Positions 55,078 to 63,813 of a DNA stretch of 64,000 nt are shown in pieces (within the stretch, counting starts at the first letter, position 1; each line of letters begins with the position of its first letter). Source of the stretch: Humidesulfovibrio mexicanus (GTDB taxonomy: Bacteria > Desulfobacterota > Desulfovibrionia > Desulfovibrionales > Desulfovibrionaceae); NCBI RefSeq assembly GCF_900188225.1, contig NZ_FZOC01000010.1, positions 1-64,000 of the forward strand. The letters are read 5' to 3'. The translations under genes were made by a program, and so were the position numbers. Below the pieces are notes generated by a model. It did no database searches. It saw only the letters and a program-made list of their open reading frames with translations, and was not told the DNA's origin.

Positions 55078-57734
55078 GATGCGCACAGGCTCTTTTTCCA
55101 TTCGTGCAAAAGGGTGAGGGCGGACATCGGCGTCATGCCATCTACGTCCAGGCGTTTCAATTCCACGAGCATGGGATGCTCCGGCTCCGGCGTCTTGGGC
55201 TTCGGCTGGGCGGGCATTCCCGGCAGCAGGGGCTGGCGAGCGGACACCAAAGCTCCGCCGCCAGTCTGCGATTTTTCTTCGAGGGACGCAAGTATTTCGC
55301 GCGCGCGCTGGACCACAGGCTGCGGCACACCGGCCAGCCGCGCCACCTCAATGCCATAGCTCTTGTCCGCCGGACCTGGCACCAGCTTGCGCAAGAACAC
55401 GATGTCGCCCTTCCACTCACGCACGGCGATGTTCATGTTGCGCAAGCCGGGAATGCGGCCTTCCAGCGAGGTCAACTCATGGTAATGGGTGGCGAAGAGG
55501 GTGCGGATTCCGTTCTTGCCCCGGCGTGAAAGCTCCTCCACCACGGCCCAGGCCAGAGCCAAGCCGTCGAAGGTGCTGGTGCCCCGGCCGATCTCGTCCA
55601 GGATCACCAGGCTGCGGGAGGTGGCCTGCCTGAGGATGCGCGCGGTCTCCATCATCTCCACCATAAAGGTGCTCTGCCCACGGGCGAGGTTGTCGCTTGC
55701 TCCCACGCGGGAGAACACGCGGTCCACCAGCCCCAGCCTGGCGGACTGCGCCGGGACGAACGATCCCAATTGGGCAAGAATGCTCATGAGGGCGGTTTGG
55801 CGAAGCACCGTGGACTTGCCCGCCATGTTGGGCCCGGTGATGAGCAGGATGCGACGCGCCTCGTCCATTCGCAGGTCGTTGGGAATGTACCCTCCAGCGC
55901 CTGTGGCCGCTTCCACAACAGGGTGGCGGCCTTGTGACACCTCCGTCTCGATGCCCTCGTGCAGTTCCGGGCGGCTCCAGCCATTGAGCCGGGCGGCTTC
56001 GGCCAGGCCCTGCCAGTAGTCCAGGGCGGCCACTGCCCCGGCCATGAACATAAGCCTGGCCCGCAGCTGCGCCACCTGTTCCCTGAGCTCGCCGAACAGC
56101 CGGTACTCAAGGGATTTGCGCTCCTCGGCCGCGTGCTGCAGGCGGTCCTCCAGGTCTTTCAACTCCTGGGTGATGTAGCGTTCGCCGTTCACCAGGGTCT
56201 GCTTGCGGATGAAGTGCTCTGGGACCTGTCCCTGATGGGCGTGCGAGATCTCCAGATAATACCCGAAGACCTTGTTGAAGCCGAGCTTGAGTTTGGGGAT
56301 TCCCGAGGCGTCGCGTTCGCGTTCCAGCATTTCCTGGATGCGCGCCTCGCCGTGTTCCGTGAGTCCGATGAGTTCGTCCAGGGCCGCGTCATAGCCGGGC
56401 AGGAACAACCCGCCATCGGTGATGGCAAGCGGCGGCGCATCCACAAAAGCGCGCGAGAGCAGGTCGGTCACTTCCGAAAGATCGTCCCAATTTTTGAGCA
56501 GGGACACAATGTCCGCCGGAACTGCGGTTTCCTTGAGGCCTTGGTCCACCAGGGCGCGCAGCTCGGGCAGGCGCTTCAAGCTTTCACGCACGGCCACGAA
56601 ATCGCGCGGGGTGGCGCGGGAGAGGGCGATGCGCGTGGCCAGGCGCTCCAGATCCTGCACGTTTTCCAGCCTCAGGCGAAGCGCACGGCGGAGTTCGTCG
56701 CGGTCGAAAAGAACAGCCACGGCTTCCTGCGTGCGCACAATGGGCGGCAGTTCCCGCCAGGGCTGGCGCAACCGCGATTCAAGCAGCCGCCCGCCCATGG
56801 GCGTGACGGTCTGGTCCAGCACATGCCACAGGGTGCCCCCGCCAGGCTTGCCGTCAAGCCTTCGGAATATCTCCAGGTTGCGCTCAGTGACCTCGTCAAG
56901 GATCAGGTGCCTGGAGAGGTCCAGGGGGCGGAGTTCGCCCAGTGGCGGCATGTCCGTGCACTGCGTGAGTCTGAGGTAGGCCAAAAGCGCGCCAAGGGCC
57001 CGCACCAGCTCGGGCTTGTCGGCAAGGTCGAGGGTATGCAGGTCCGCCGCGTTCTGGCTGGAGAGGACGGCGGCAGTCCCGGCCGTGAGGTCGAAGGCGC
57101 TGGGCGAGGCCATTGGCGTCACCTGCGCGGAGAGGTCGTTGCAGTTCGTGGGCAGCTTTTTGCCGGGCGGCAAAATGATTTCGCGTGGATTGAGCTTGCA
57201 GGCCCATTGCCACAGTTCGGCCTCGCGCCGGGAGTGCAGGCCGCTCCACTCTGCGGTGGACACGTCCACCCAGCCCAGTCCTCCCGCCCCTTTGTCGGCG
57301 TCCCAATAGACGGCGCAGAGGTAGTTGTGGGCCTTGGCCGTGAGGGAAAGGTCCTCGACGATGGTGCCGGGAGTGAGCACACGCGTCACCGCGCGCTTGA
57401 CCAGGCCTTTGGCCTGTCTGGGATCTTCGATCTGGTCGCAAACGGCGATCTTGAATCCCTTTTCCAAGAGTTGGGCCAGATAGGCGTTGACCGAGTGGTG
57501 CGGCACGCCGCACATGGGGATCTTGGCCTCGGAATTGGGATTGCGCGTGGTGAGGGTGATCTGCAGCTCTCGCGCGGCCACTTGCGCGTCCTCAAAGAAG
57601 AGTTCGAAGAAGTCGCCCATGCGGAAGAAGAGCAGGGCGTCCGGATGCTCGGCCTTCACCTGCATGTACTGTTCGAACATGGGGGTGAGCTTGGCGCCTT
57701 CCATGGTCTGGAATTGCTGGCTCGACTGGTTCAC
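55074..57734 (-). CDS. mutS: DNA mismatch repair protein MutS
   Basis: MutS recognises mismatches and recruits MutL. The 886-residue product has the mismatch-binding FFRMGDFFELFFEDA, the core and clamp domains, Walker A GPNMAGKST, Walker B VILDEIGRGTSTFDG and a C-terminal helix-turn-helix region. I chose the GTG at 57732-57734: AGGAG lies five bases upstream and it overlaps the lapB stop (GTGA). The ATG ten codons further in lacks a ribosome binding site. No mutL lies nearby. Confidence 0.97.
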   Translation of the reverse strand: MNQSSQQFQTMEGAKLTPMFEQYMQVKAEHPDALLFFRMGDFFELFFEDAQVAARELQITLTTRNPNSEAKIPMCGVPHHSVNAYLAQLLEKGFKIAVCDQIEDPRQAKGLVKRAVTRVLTPGTIVEDLSLTAKAHNYLCAVYWDADKGAGGLGWVDVSTAEWSGLHSRREAELWQWACKLNPREIILPPGKKLPTNCNDLSAQVTPMASPSAFDLTAGTAAVLSSQNAADLHTLDLADKPELVRALGALLAYLRLTQCTDMPPLGELRPLDLSRHLILDEVTERNLEIFRRLDGKPGGGTLWHVLDQTVTPMGGRLLESRLRQPWRELPPIVRTQEAVAVLFDRDELRRALRLRLENVQDLERLATRIALSRATPRDFVAVRESLKRLPELRALVDQGLKETAVPADIVSLLKNWDDLSEVTDLLSRAFVDAPPLAITDGGLFLPGYDAALDELIGLTEHGEARIQEMLERERDASGIPKLKLGFNKVFGYYLEISHAHQGQVPEHFIRKQTLVNGERYITQELKDLEDRLQHAAEERKSLEYRLFGELREQVAQLRARLMFMAGAVAALDYWQGLAEAARLNGWSRPELHEGIETEVSQGRHPVVEAATGAGGYIPNDLRMDEARRILLITGPNMAGKSTVLRQTALMSILAQLGSFVPAQSARLGLVDRVFSRVGASDNLARGQSTFMVEMMETARILRQATSRSLVILDEIGRGTSTFDGLALAWAVVEELSRRGKNGIRTLFATHYHELTSLEGRIPGLRNMNIAVREWKGDIVFLRKLVPGPADKSYGIEVARLAGVPQPVVQRAREILASLEEKSQTGGGALVSARQPLLPGMPAQPKPKTPEPEHPMLVELKRLDVDGMTPMSALTLLHEWKKSLCAS

Positions 57735-58861
57735 GAGAACTCCTGCCGGAACAGGATGCTGTGCCAGGACCGGCAGCGAGGGCAGATGAAGAAGGCCTTG
57801 TCCCAGCGAAACCCACAGGATTTGCACACAAAGCGCTTGCTCTTGCGGGCGTGGCCGAGAAAATACACAAGCTGTTCGCGAAGGAATGGGGTCAGCTCAA
57901 GATCAGCAAGCACCAAACTGACCAGCTCAAGGCGCGCCAGCCAGAAGTCGGAGTTGAGCACCAAGGATTTTTCCAGCCAATGGCGCGCGCCATCACAGTC
58001 GGCCTCGAAAAGGCAGAGTTTGGCGCAGTAATAGCAAATCAGCGCATCGGGCCTGAGTTCCGACAGCACGCCGACACAGGTCCGTACGAGTTCGCTGATG
58101 GTTTCCCTTGAAAGGGGGCGGCCTTGCGCGACCTCTTCAGTGCGGGAGGCCGAGAGGACGTCCAGCAGGCCGTCGAGCAGCAGGAAACGTTGCTCGGAGG
58201 GGATGCTGGCGCAGGCTTCGCGCAACGTGTCTGCGAGCATCGGGAGATCGGCTGAAAGGGCGTTATGCACAACGCTTGCCAGCCATGCCTCCGGCGAAGG
58301 CGGGTACACCGACAGTGCCTGGCCCACCAACTCGCGGCCCTGCTGGGTTTTGCCAAGGCGGAAGCAGTCACGGGCTTGGCGGGCGAGAAAGTGCGCCTGG
58401 GCCATGCTTCGTCCAACCCGGCCGTAATGGTCTGCGGCGCGCTCGTATTCCCCGCAGTCGGCCGCAAGCAGCGCCAGTTCCAACTGCACGTCTTCGGTGT
58501 TCCCCAGGTCCTCGGCCGCCTGGGTGTACGCCTCGCGCGCCTTGTCCAGCATCCCGCCGCGCCGGAAGTCCCTTCCGAGTTCGAAGAGGCAGCGGGAGCG
58601 CAGCGCCTGATCAAGTCCTTGGCGGTTGATGAGGCTCATGCGGATATGGATGGCCCGCTCGATTTCACCTTGGGAGCGGTAGAGGTTGCCAAGAGCCAGG
58701 TAGATCTCGACGGCTTCGGGATTGTTGCGGACGGCCTGCGACAGTTCGTCGATGGCCGCGCGCGTGTCCTGGCGGGTCATGGGTTCGGGGCCGCACGAGG
58801 CCTCGCAATCCGTCCGGTTGTGACGTTTGCGGGCTAGGCGAAACAGTGCGTTCCAGGGCAC
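57731..58861 (-). CDS. lapB: LapB-like TPR protein with C-terminal rubredoxin-type zinc site
   Basis: The 376-residue product has tandem TPR helices (about 30-330) and a C-terminal zinc ribbon, Cys346-x2-Cys349 and Cys360-x2-Cys363, the LapB (YciM) layout. In E. coli LapB with FtsH controls LpxC and so lipopolysaccharide synthesis. Here the N-terminus is short and no clear membrane anchor is seen, unlike E. coli LapB. The start is GTG with GGAG seven bases upstream. lapA lies just upstream, as in E. coli; the pairing supports the call. Confidence 0.85.
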   Translation of the reverse strand: MPWNALFRLARKRHNRTDCEASCGPEPMTRQDTRAAIDELSQAVRNNPEAVEIYLALGNLYRSQGEIERAIHIRMSLINRQGLDQALRSRCLFELGRDFRRGGMLDKAREAYTQAAEDLGNTEDVQLELALLAADCGEYERAADHYGRVGRSMAQAHFLARQARDCFRLGKTQQGRELVGQALSVYPPSPEAWLASVVHNALSADLPMLADTLREACASIPSEQRFLLLDGLLDVLSASRTEEVAQGRPLSRETISELVRTCVGVLSELRPDALICYYCAKLCLFEADCDGARHWLEKSLVLNSDFWLARLELVSLVLADLELTPFLREQLVYFLGHARKSKRFVCKSCGFRWDKAFFICPRCRSWHSILFRQEFS

Positions 58862-58871
58862 TCGCGGGCTC

Positions 58872-59234
58872 CTACAGTTCAGATGCCGATGATCCCGAAG
58901 GCTGGATTCCGGTTTGGTTCTGAGCCTGGTTCAGCGGCAGGGTGCGGAGCGTAAGGGCTTCGTCCTCAAGCGCTGCATACCGGGTGCGCAGGCTTTTGAG
59001 CTCAAAGCCCAGACGGATGCGCTCCACCACGAAGAAAGCCAGGCAGACCAGGGCGCCCAGAAGAAAAGAGATGAGCACCAACAAATACACAGGCAGGGGC
59101 AGGGAATACAGGTGAAAGGAAAGGATGCTGAACTCCAACTGCACTGCGGTTGAAAGGGGCTGATTGTTCTGCACGAAGAACAGCATTGAGGCGACGAACA
59201 GAATCAGCATTCCAAGGAATTTCAAATAGCGCAT
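58872..59234 (-). CDS. lapA: LapA-domain membrane protein
   Basis: The 120-residue product has two membrane spans (about 5-22 and 48-70), the QNNQPLS and LLVLISFLLGALVCL stretches of the LapA family and a cytoplasmic coiled coil (ERIRLGFELKSLRTRYAALEDEALTLR). LapA works with LapB in lipopolysaccharide assembly control. GGAGACGCC precedes the ATG. The C-terminal 20 residues are low complexity. Confidence 0.88.
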   Translation of the reverse strand: MRYLKFLGMLILFVASMLFFVQNNQPLSTAVQLEFSILSFHLYSLPLPVYLLVLISFLLGALVCLAFFVVERIRLGFELKSLRTRYAALEDEALTLRTLPLNQAQNQTGIQPSGSSASEL

Positions 59235-59258
59235 GGCGTCTCCTTGTGGCGGCCCGGA

Positions 59259-59744
59259 CTAGCCCAGGGCGTCGAAGTGTGGCTTGAGCGTGGCGTAGGT
59301 CGCGCGCAGGTGCTCCGGAATCACGCGGGTTTCGCTGAAAACGGCCATGAAAGAGCTGTCGCCGTTCCAGCGCGGGACGATCTGGAAATGGATGTGCGCG
59401 GCGATGCCGGAGCCGGCCGCCTCGCCCAGGTTGAGCCCGGCGTTGACTCCATGGGGGTTGAGGGCCTTTTTGAGGATGCCGATGCAGGCCCGCATGAGGT
59501 CCATGCATTCGTGGGATTCCTCGGCCGAAAGGTCCGTAAGGCAGCTTACGTGACGGTAGGGCGTGACCATGAGATGCGCGTTGTTGTACGGGTACCGGTT
59601 CATGATGACGTAGCTGTGAACCCCGCGGCGCAGGATGAAGCGTTCCGCGTCCTCGCCCGTGTGTTCTGGAATGCAGAACACGCACTCGGCAGGTTTCGGA
59701 CCAAGAATGTACTCCATGCGCCAGGGCGCCCACAGGACGTTCAT
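59259..59744 (-). CDS. HIT family protein (HxHxQ type)
   Basis: The 161-residue product is a nucleotide-binding HIT protein. The active-site motif is H117-I-H119-F-Q, with the third histidine replaced by glutamine, as in galactose-1-phosphate uridylyltransferase and Ap4A phosphorylase-type members. Cys21 and Cys24 (CVFC) could form half of a zinc site, with His73-region residues. Ap4A or dinucleotide cleavage is the best guess. It precedes lapA by 24 bases. Confidence 0.9.
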   Translation of the reverse strand: MNVLWAPWRMEYILGPKPAECVFCIPEHTGEDAERFILRRGVHSYVIMNRYPYNNAHLMVTPYRHVSCLTDLSAEESHECMDLMRACIGILKKALNPHGVNAGLNLGEAAGSGIAAHIHFQIVPRWNGDSSFMAVFSETRVIPEHLRATYATLKPHFDALG

Positions 59745-59927
59745 GAATCTCCTCGACTTTTCAAATCGTTGTGCAACGGTTTCATTTCAAGAGCTTTACC
59801 TTGCCCGGTTGCGGAGGGCAAGCCCGCCGTCGGCACCAGGGGATTGCTGCGGTGATTGGGCGAAATCCGGCAAGGCTGGCCTCTATCAGCACCCTCGCGG
59901 GCGTCGGCTGTGCCCAACTCCTCTGGA

Positions 59928-62639
59928 TCATTGATGACGCGGCTTCTTTGCGGTCTGCGGCTCCGCTGTGCCCGATCCGCCGGGTTCCAGTCCTCGAATA
60001 AGCGACTTCGCGAGCTCGACCTGTTTGTCCCGCGTGACCGCTGCTCCGTCTATGGCGGCCGCGCGTACCTTGCGCAGCACACGGGCGAAGTTCGGCCCGT
60101 TTTTCAGTCCCATTATTTTCAAGTCACTGCCGTCAATGAGCAGTTCCTGTGTTCTTAACCTGGTAAGATATTGTGAAATATTTTTTCTCATTATTTCCCG
60201 GCGGCTTCTGGCCATCAGGAAAAGCACGCCTTCGACAGGCAGCGGGTCCAGGGCGAAGTAGATATCGCTCATGCTTGATTGCGTCTCGGCCCATGTCATG
60301 AGCCTGGCGAGCGACTCTCCAAGCAGATCACGCAACGCCAGGAATTCGCGCAGCTCCCGGTCGGAAAAGCGGAGTCGGCGGCAGACCAGCTCCAGGCTGT
60401 CTCGCTCGGCTCCCATGGTGAGCCCGAGCATGTAGAGCTTCCAGGTGTTCACGGGCGGCTCAAGGTAGAGCAGCCTGTACCAGTCGTGCACCTTGCGCAA
60501 TTCCATGAGCACTCGCGTTCGGTCCGCATCAAGATGCAGCTGTGGGTGGATTGCTGCCAACAGTTTGAGATCCTGCAGGCGGCTTAAGCATTCCAAAACG
60601 TTCTCCTCGTCCAGGATGAGCTGCAGCTCATGGGCGATGCGCGCGCCGGAGAGTCTGGAGAAGAGGTTCAGCTGAACGGCGTTCTTGATGAGGCGCAAGG
60701 TCTGGCCGTCGATGCGGAAGTTGAATCGCTGCTCGAAGCGCACGGCACGCAGGATGCGCGTGGGGTCTTCCACGAAGCTCAAGGAGTGCAAAACCCGAAT
60801 GGTCTTCTCCTTGATGTCCCGCTGGGAGCCGAAGAAGTCCATGAGTTGGCCGAAATGTCCGGGGGACAGGTTCAACGCCAAGGCGTTGATGGAAAAATCA
60901 CGTCGGTAGAGGTCCATCTTGATGGAGGAGAGTTCGACGGTCGGCAGGGCCGTCGGGTATTCGTAATACTCCAGGCGCGCGGTGGCTACGTCGATGCGCT
61001 GTCCATCTGGGAACACGACTACCGCAGTCTTGAATTTCTGGTGCTCCTTGACGCGACCCTGCCTAGCCTGGGACAGGGCGTGGGCAAAGCGGATGCCGTC
61101 CCCTTCCACCACAAGGTCGATATCGAGATTCGGCCGCGCGAGGAGAATGTCGCGCACGAATCCGCCAACGGCATACACCTTGTAGCCCAGCTCCTTGGCC
61201 AGCAGCCCCGCCTGCTCCAGCAGGGCGATGATGGAGCCGGGGAGCCGCGTGCGCATGACGCTTCTGATGTTGCGGTCGCGCTTGGGGTCCGGAAGCAGGG
61301 TCTCCGGGATGCGCGCCGACTCTTCCACCAGCAGGTTCACAAGGTCGGTTCTCGTGATCACGCCGATGATCATTCCGTTCTCGACAACAGGGAGAAAGCG
61401 TTGCCGCTTGCCGATGACGATCTCCATGACCTGGTGCAAAGTAGCGGTAGGTGCGGCCGTGGTGAAATCCGTGACCATGTATTCCGCCAGAGGCACGGAT
61501 TTCAGCCCGTGCCCAACGGCCTTGTCCGCCGTGCGCTGGTCAAGCAGACCAACGCAGCGCATGGTGCCCGGCATAACAACCGCCACACTTTTCAGGCCAA
61601 AGCGGGTCATGAGCTCGGCCGCGTCAGCCATGGGGCGATCGGAGTCGATGACCTTGGGCGGCTTGGTCATGAGCGATCCGGCCGTGATCTGCGGGTTGAT
61701 GTGCGAATAGAGCAGGGCGAGCAGTTCGTCGCGCACCTCGCTCAAGGTCTTGTCCTTAACCGTGGCCGAAGCGGCGTAGCCGTGCCCGCCGCCGCCGAAG
61801 AAGGAGCAGATGAAGCCCACGTTCACGTCGCTGGCGCGTGACCTGGCCACGATGTGGATGCGGTCGCCCATGCGGCCAAGCGCGAACATCACGCGAACGT
61901 TTTCCATGTCGATGAATTTGTGCACAAGGTAGGCGAAGTCGCTGATGAACTCCTCGGTGCTCACCTCGGCGATGGTGACCTCAATACCATGAAAATCATG
62001 CGTCTTCGCCGATTCGATCATTTCCGAAAGCACGCGTATTTGCTCGGAGGACAGGTCGCGGGCGAGCAGGTCCGAGATCACGCCCAGGTCCATGCCATGG
62101 CGGCGCAGCCAGGCCGCAGCGTCGAAGTCCTCCGGCGTTGTGGAATTGAAGGCGAAGGAGCCTGTATCCTCGAAAATGCCCAGCCCCAGCACGGTTGCTT
62201 CCTCAACGCTGGGCGTGATGCCTTTGCTCATGAGCTCGTGGATAATGATCGTGGTGGTCGAGCCCCAGGACTTGACCAGCGAGTATTCAGCGGGAACGTC
62301 TTCCTCGGTGTCGGGATGGTGGTCGTACACATGTATGCGGATGCCCGGCTTGTCCAGCAGGGCCTGCACGTGCGGCACGCGCGACTTCTGCCGGGTGTCC
62401 ACGATGACCAGCAGTTCCACGTCTGTTGGGTCTATGTCTTTGAAAGCCCGGAAGTTGAACAGGTAGGTAGTGCTTTGGATGTAGAAGTTCCGGAGGTTCT
62501 TCTCCTGGCTGCCGGGAAAAATGAGGGCCGCACCGGGGTACAGGCGGCTTGCGGCGATGATGGCGGCCAGCGCGTCGAAATCGGCGTTGGCGTGGGCGGT
62601 GATCACCGCCCGCGGACGGGGCTTGGCGGGTGCGTTCAT
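59928..62639 (-). CDS. DHH phosphoesterase - CBS - tRNA nucleotidyltransferase fusion
   Basis: The 903-residue product joins three parts. Residues about 10-310 are a DHH/DHHA1 phosphoesterase (THANADFDALAA, YDHHPD at 105-110, FEDTGSFAF, FFGGGGHGYAA). Residues about 318-440 are two CBS domains. Residues about 470-890 are a class II CCA-adding/poly(A) polymerase (GGFVRDILL at 492-500, then Asp506 and Asp508). Such fusions are known in deltaproteobacteria and Aquificae and may be A-adding or CCA-adding enzymes. It is coupled to xerC/D by ATGA. The DHH part might process nanoRNA or cyclic dinucleotides. Confidence 0.93.
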   Translation of the reverse strand: MNAPAKPRPRAVITAHANADFDALAAIIAASRLYPGAALIFPGSQEKNLRNFYIQSTTYLFNFRAFKDIDPTDVELLVIVDTRQKSRVPHVQALLDKPGIRIHVYDHHPDTEEDVPAEYSLVKSWGSTTTIIIHELMSKGITPSVEEATVLGLGIFEDTGSFAFNSTTPEDFDAAAWLRRHGMDLGVISDLLARDLSSEQIRVLSEMIESAKTHDFHGIEVTIAEVSTEEFISDFAYLVHKFIDMENVRVMFALGRMGDRIHIVARSRASDVNVGFICSFFGGGGHGYAASATVKDKTLSEVRDELLALLYSHINPQITAGSLMTKPPKVIDSDRPMADAAELMTRFGLKSVAVVMPGTMRCVGLLDQRTADKAVGHGLKSVPLAEYMVTDFTTAAPTATLHQVMEIVIGKRQRFLPVVENGMIIGVITRTDLVNLLVEESARIPETLLPDPKRDRNIRSVMRTRLPGSIIALLEQAGLLAKELGYKVYAVGGFVRDILLARPNLDIDLVVEGDGIRFAHALSQARQGRVKEHQKFKTAVVVFPDGQRIDVATARLEYYEYPTALPTVELSSIKMDLYRRDFSINALALNLSPGHFGQLMDFFGSQRDIKEKTIRVLHSLSFVEDPTRILRAVRFEQRFNFRIDGQTLRLIKNAVQLNLFSRLSGARIAHELQLILDEENVLECLSRLQDLKLLAAIHPQLHLDADRTRVLMELRKVHDWYRLLYLEPPVNTWKLYMLGLTMGAERDSLELVCRRLRFSDRELREFLALRDLLGESLARLMTWAETQSSMSDIYFALDPLPVEGVLFLMARSRREIMRKNISQYLTRLRTQELLIDGSDLKIMGLKNGPNFARVLRKVRAAAIDGAAVTRDKQVELAKSLIRGLEPGGSGTAEPQTAKKPRHQ

Positions 62640-63595
62640 GAGGAGGTTCCAGGTCGTCGCTGGGCCTGCGTGGCGAAGGCCGTGGAACGAGGGTGGTATT
62701 GTTCGTGGATGCGCATGAGCCTGCCGGACTGGATATGGGTGTAAATTTCCGTTGCGTTGATGGCCGCATGGCCAAGCAGCAGCTGCACAGTGCGCAAGTC
62801 GGCCCCGCCTTCCAGCAGGTGCGTGGCGAAGGTGTGCCGGAAGGTGTGCGGTGAAATGCTCCGGCGGATGCCGACTTCCTCGGCATAGCGCTTGATCAGC
62901 TTCCAGATACCCTGACGGGTGAGGCCCTTGCCGGAACGGTTGAGGAAAATGTTTCGGCACACAGGCTTGAAGGCGGCCCTCTTGAAATCGAGATAGTCGC
63001 ACAACAATTTTTGCGCGGAAAAATGTATGGGCACCAGGCGTTCCTTGGACCGCTTGCCGAACACGCGCAAGATGCCCGTCTGTGGGTCGAAGTCGCCCAG
63101 CTCAAGTCCGGTGAGTTCGGATATGCGCAGTCCCGCGGCGTACAGCAGTTCCAGCATGACCCTGTCTCGGTAGCCGAGAAGCGTGGAGGGGTCGGGCTGG
63201 GCGAGCAGGGCGTCCATTTCTTTGCGGGTCAAGAACTCTGGGAGTTGCGCAGGAAGCTTGGGGCTGTCGAGCAGGGCGGACGGGTCCTCTTCGAGCAGTC
63301 GCGCCTGCACGGCGAAGGCGAAAAGGCCCCGCAGTGTGGACAATATGCGGGCGAGACTGGCCGCGGCCAGTTTGCGGGCCCGCAAATGGGTCAAAAAGAG
63401 AAACAGGTGGCGCGTGGTGCAGGTTTCAAGCTCCTCCCCAAGGCCGTCCAGGAAAGCAAGGAGGGCGGCGATATCCGTGCGGTACGCGGCAAGCGTGTTT
63501 TCAGAAAGCCCGCGCTCGACCGTGAGGTGCTCAAGGTATCGGTCCGCCATTGGAGGCAGGGGCGCATTGGGCGTGTCGTGTTGGGCGTTGTTCAT
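62636..63595 (-). CDS. xerD: Tyrosine recombinase XerC/XerD
   Basis: The 319-residue product is a complete tyrosine recombinase. The N-terminal SAM-like core-binding domain covers about 15-110, and the catalytic domain carries Arg157, Lys181, His250, Arg253, His276 and Tyr285. It should resolve chromosome dimers at dif with a partner or alone. No phage or integron context is present, so it is housekeeping. The start is MNNAQHDTP, though its ribosome binding site is weak. Its stop overlaps the fusion gene. Confidence 0.92.
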   Translation of the reverse strand: MNNAQHDTPNAPLPPMADRYLEHLTVERGLSENTLAAYRTDIAALLAFLDGLGEELETCTTRHLFLFLTHLRARKLAAASLARILSTLRGLFAFAVQARLLEEDPSALLDSPKLPAQLPEFLTRKEMDALLAQPDPSTLLGYRDRVMLELLYAAGLRISELTGLELGDFDPQTGILRVFGKRSKERLVPIHFSAQKLLCDYLDFKRAAFKPVCRNIFLNRSGKGLTRQGIWKLIKRYAEEVGIRRSISPHTFRHTFATHLLEGGADLRTVQLLLGHAAINATEIYTHIQSGRLMRIHEQYHPRSTAFATQAQRRPGTSS

Positions 63596-63753
63596 CGGAT
63601 CATCACCGTTGATGGCGTTAGGCTGCGAAGACAGGGCACTCCACAAGGGCGCGCCATGTTGGGGCTGTCGCCTCGGCGTGCCTCCTGCACGTCCTAGCCC
63701 GTATCGCGGCCCAGGGCAAGGCGGCCGACCATGCGGCAAGTCGTGCCGCTCGA

Positions 63754-63782
63754 TTGACAGTGATCGGCGCTGGCATTACAGA
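63754..63782 (+). promoter_or_regulatory. Probable promoter of dapL
   Basis: A perfect TTGACA (63754-63759) is followed after 17 bases by TACAGA (63777-63782), about 30 bases before the dapL start. Confidence 0.5.
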
Positions 63783-63813
63783 GACGGTTCATTTGCACCC
63801 AAAGGAGCCTCGA

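Noticed and set aside
53308-58031. Long plus-strand frames opposite lysA and mutS (683 and 690 codons)
   Set aside because: Mirror frames of well-identified minus-strand genes, with low-complexity composition and no domain.
62636-63595. XerC/D-type recombinase as sign of a mobile element
   Set aside because: No integrase-associated att repeats, phage genes or tRNA target are seen; neighbours are housekeeping, as for a chromosomal dimer resolvase.
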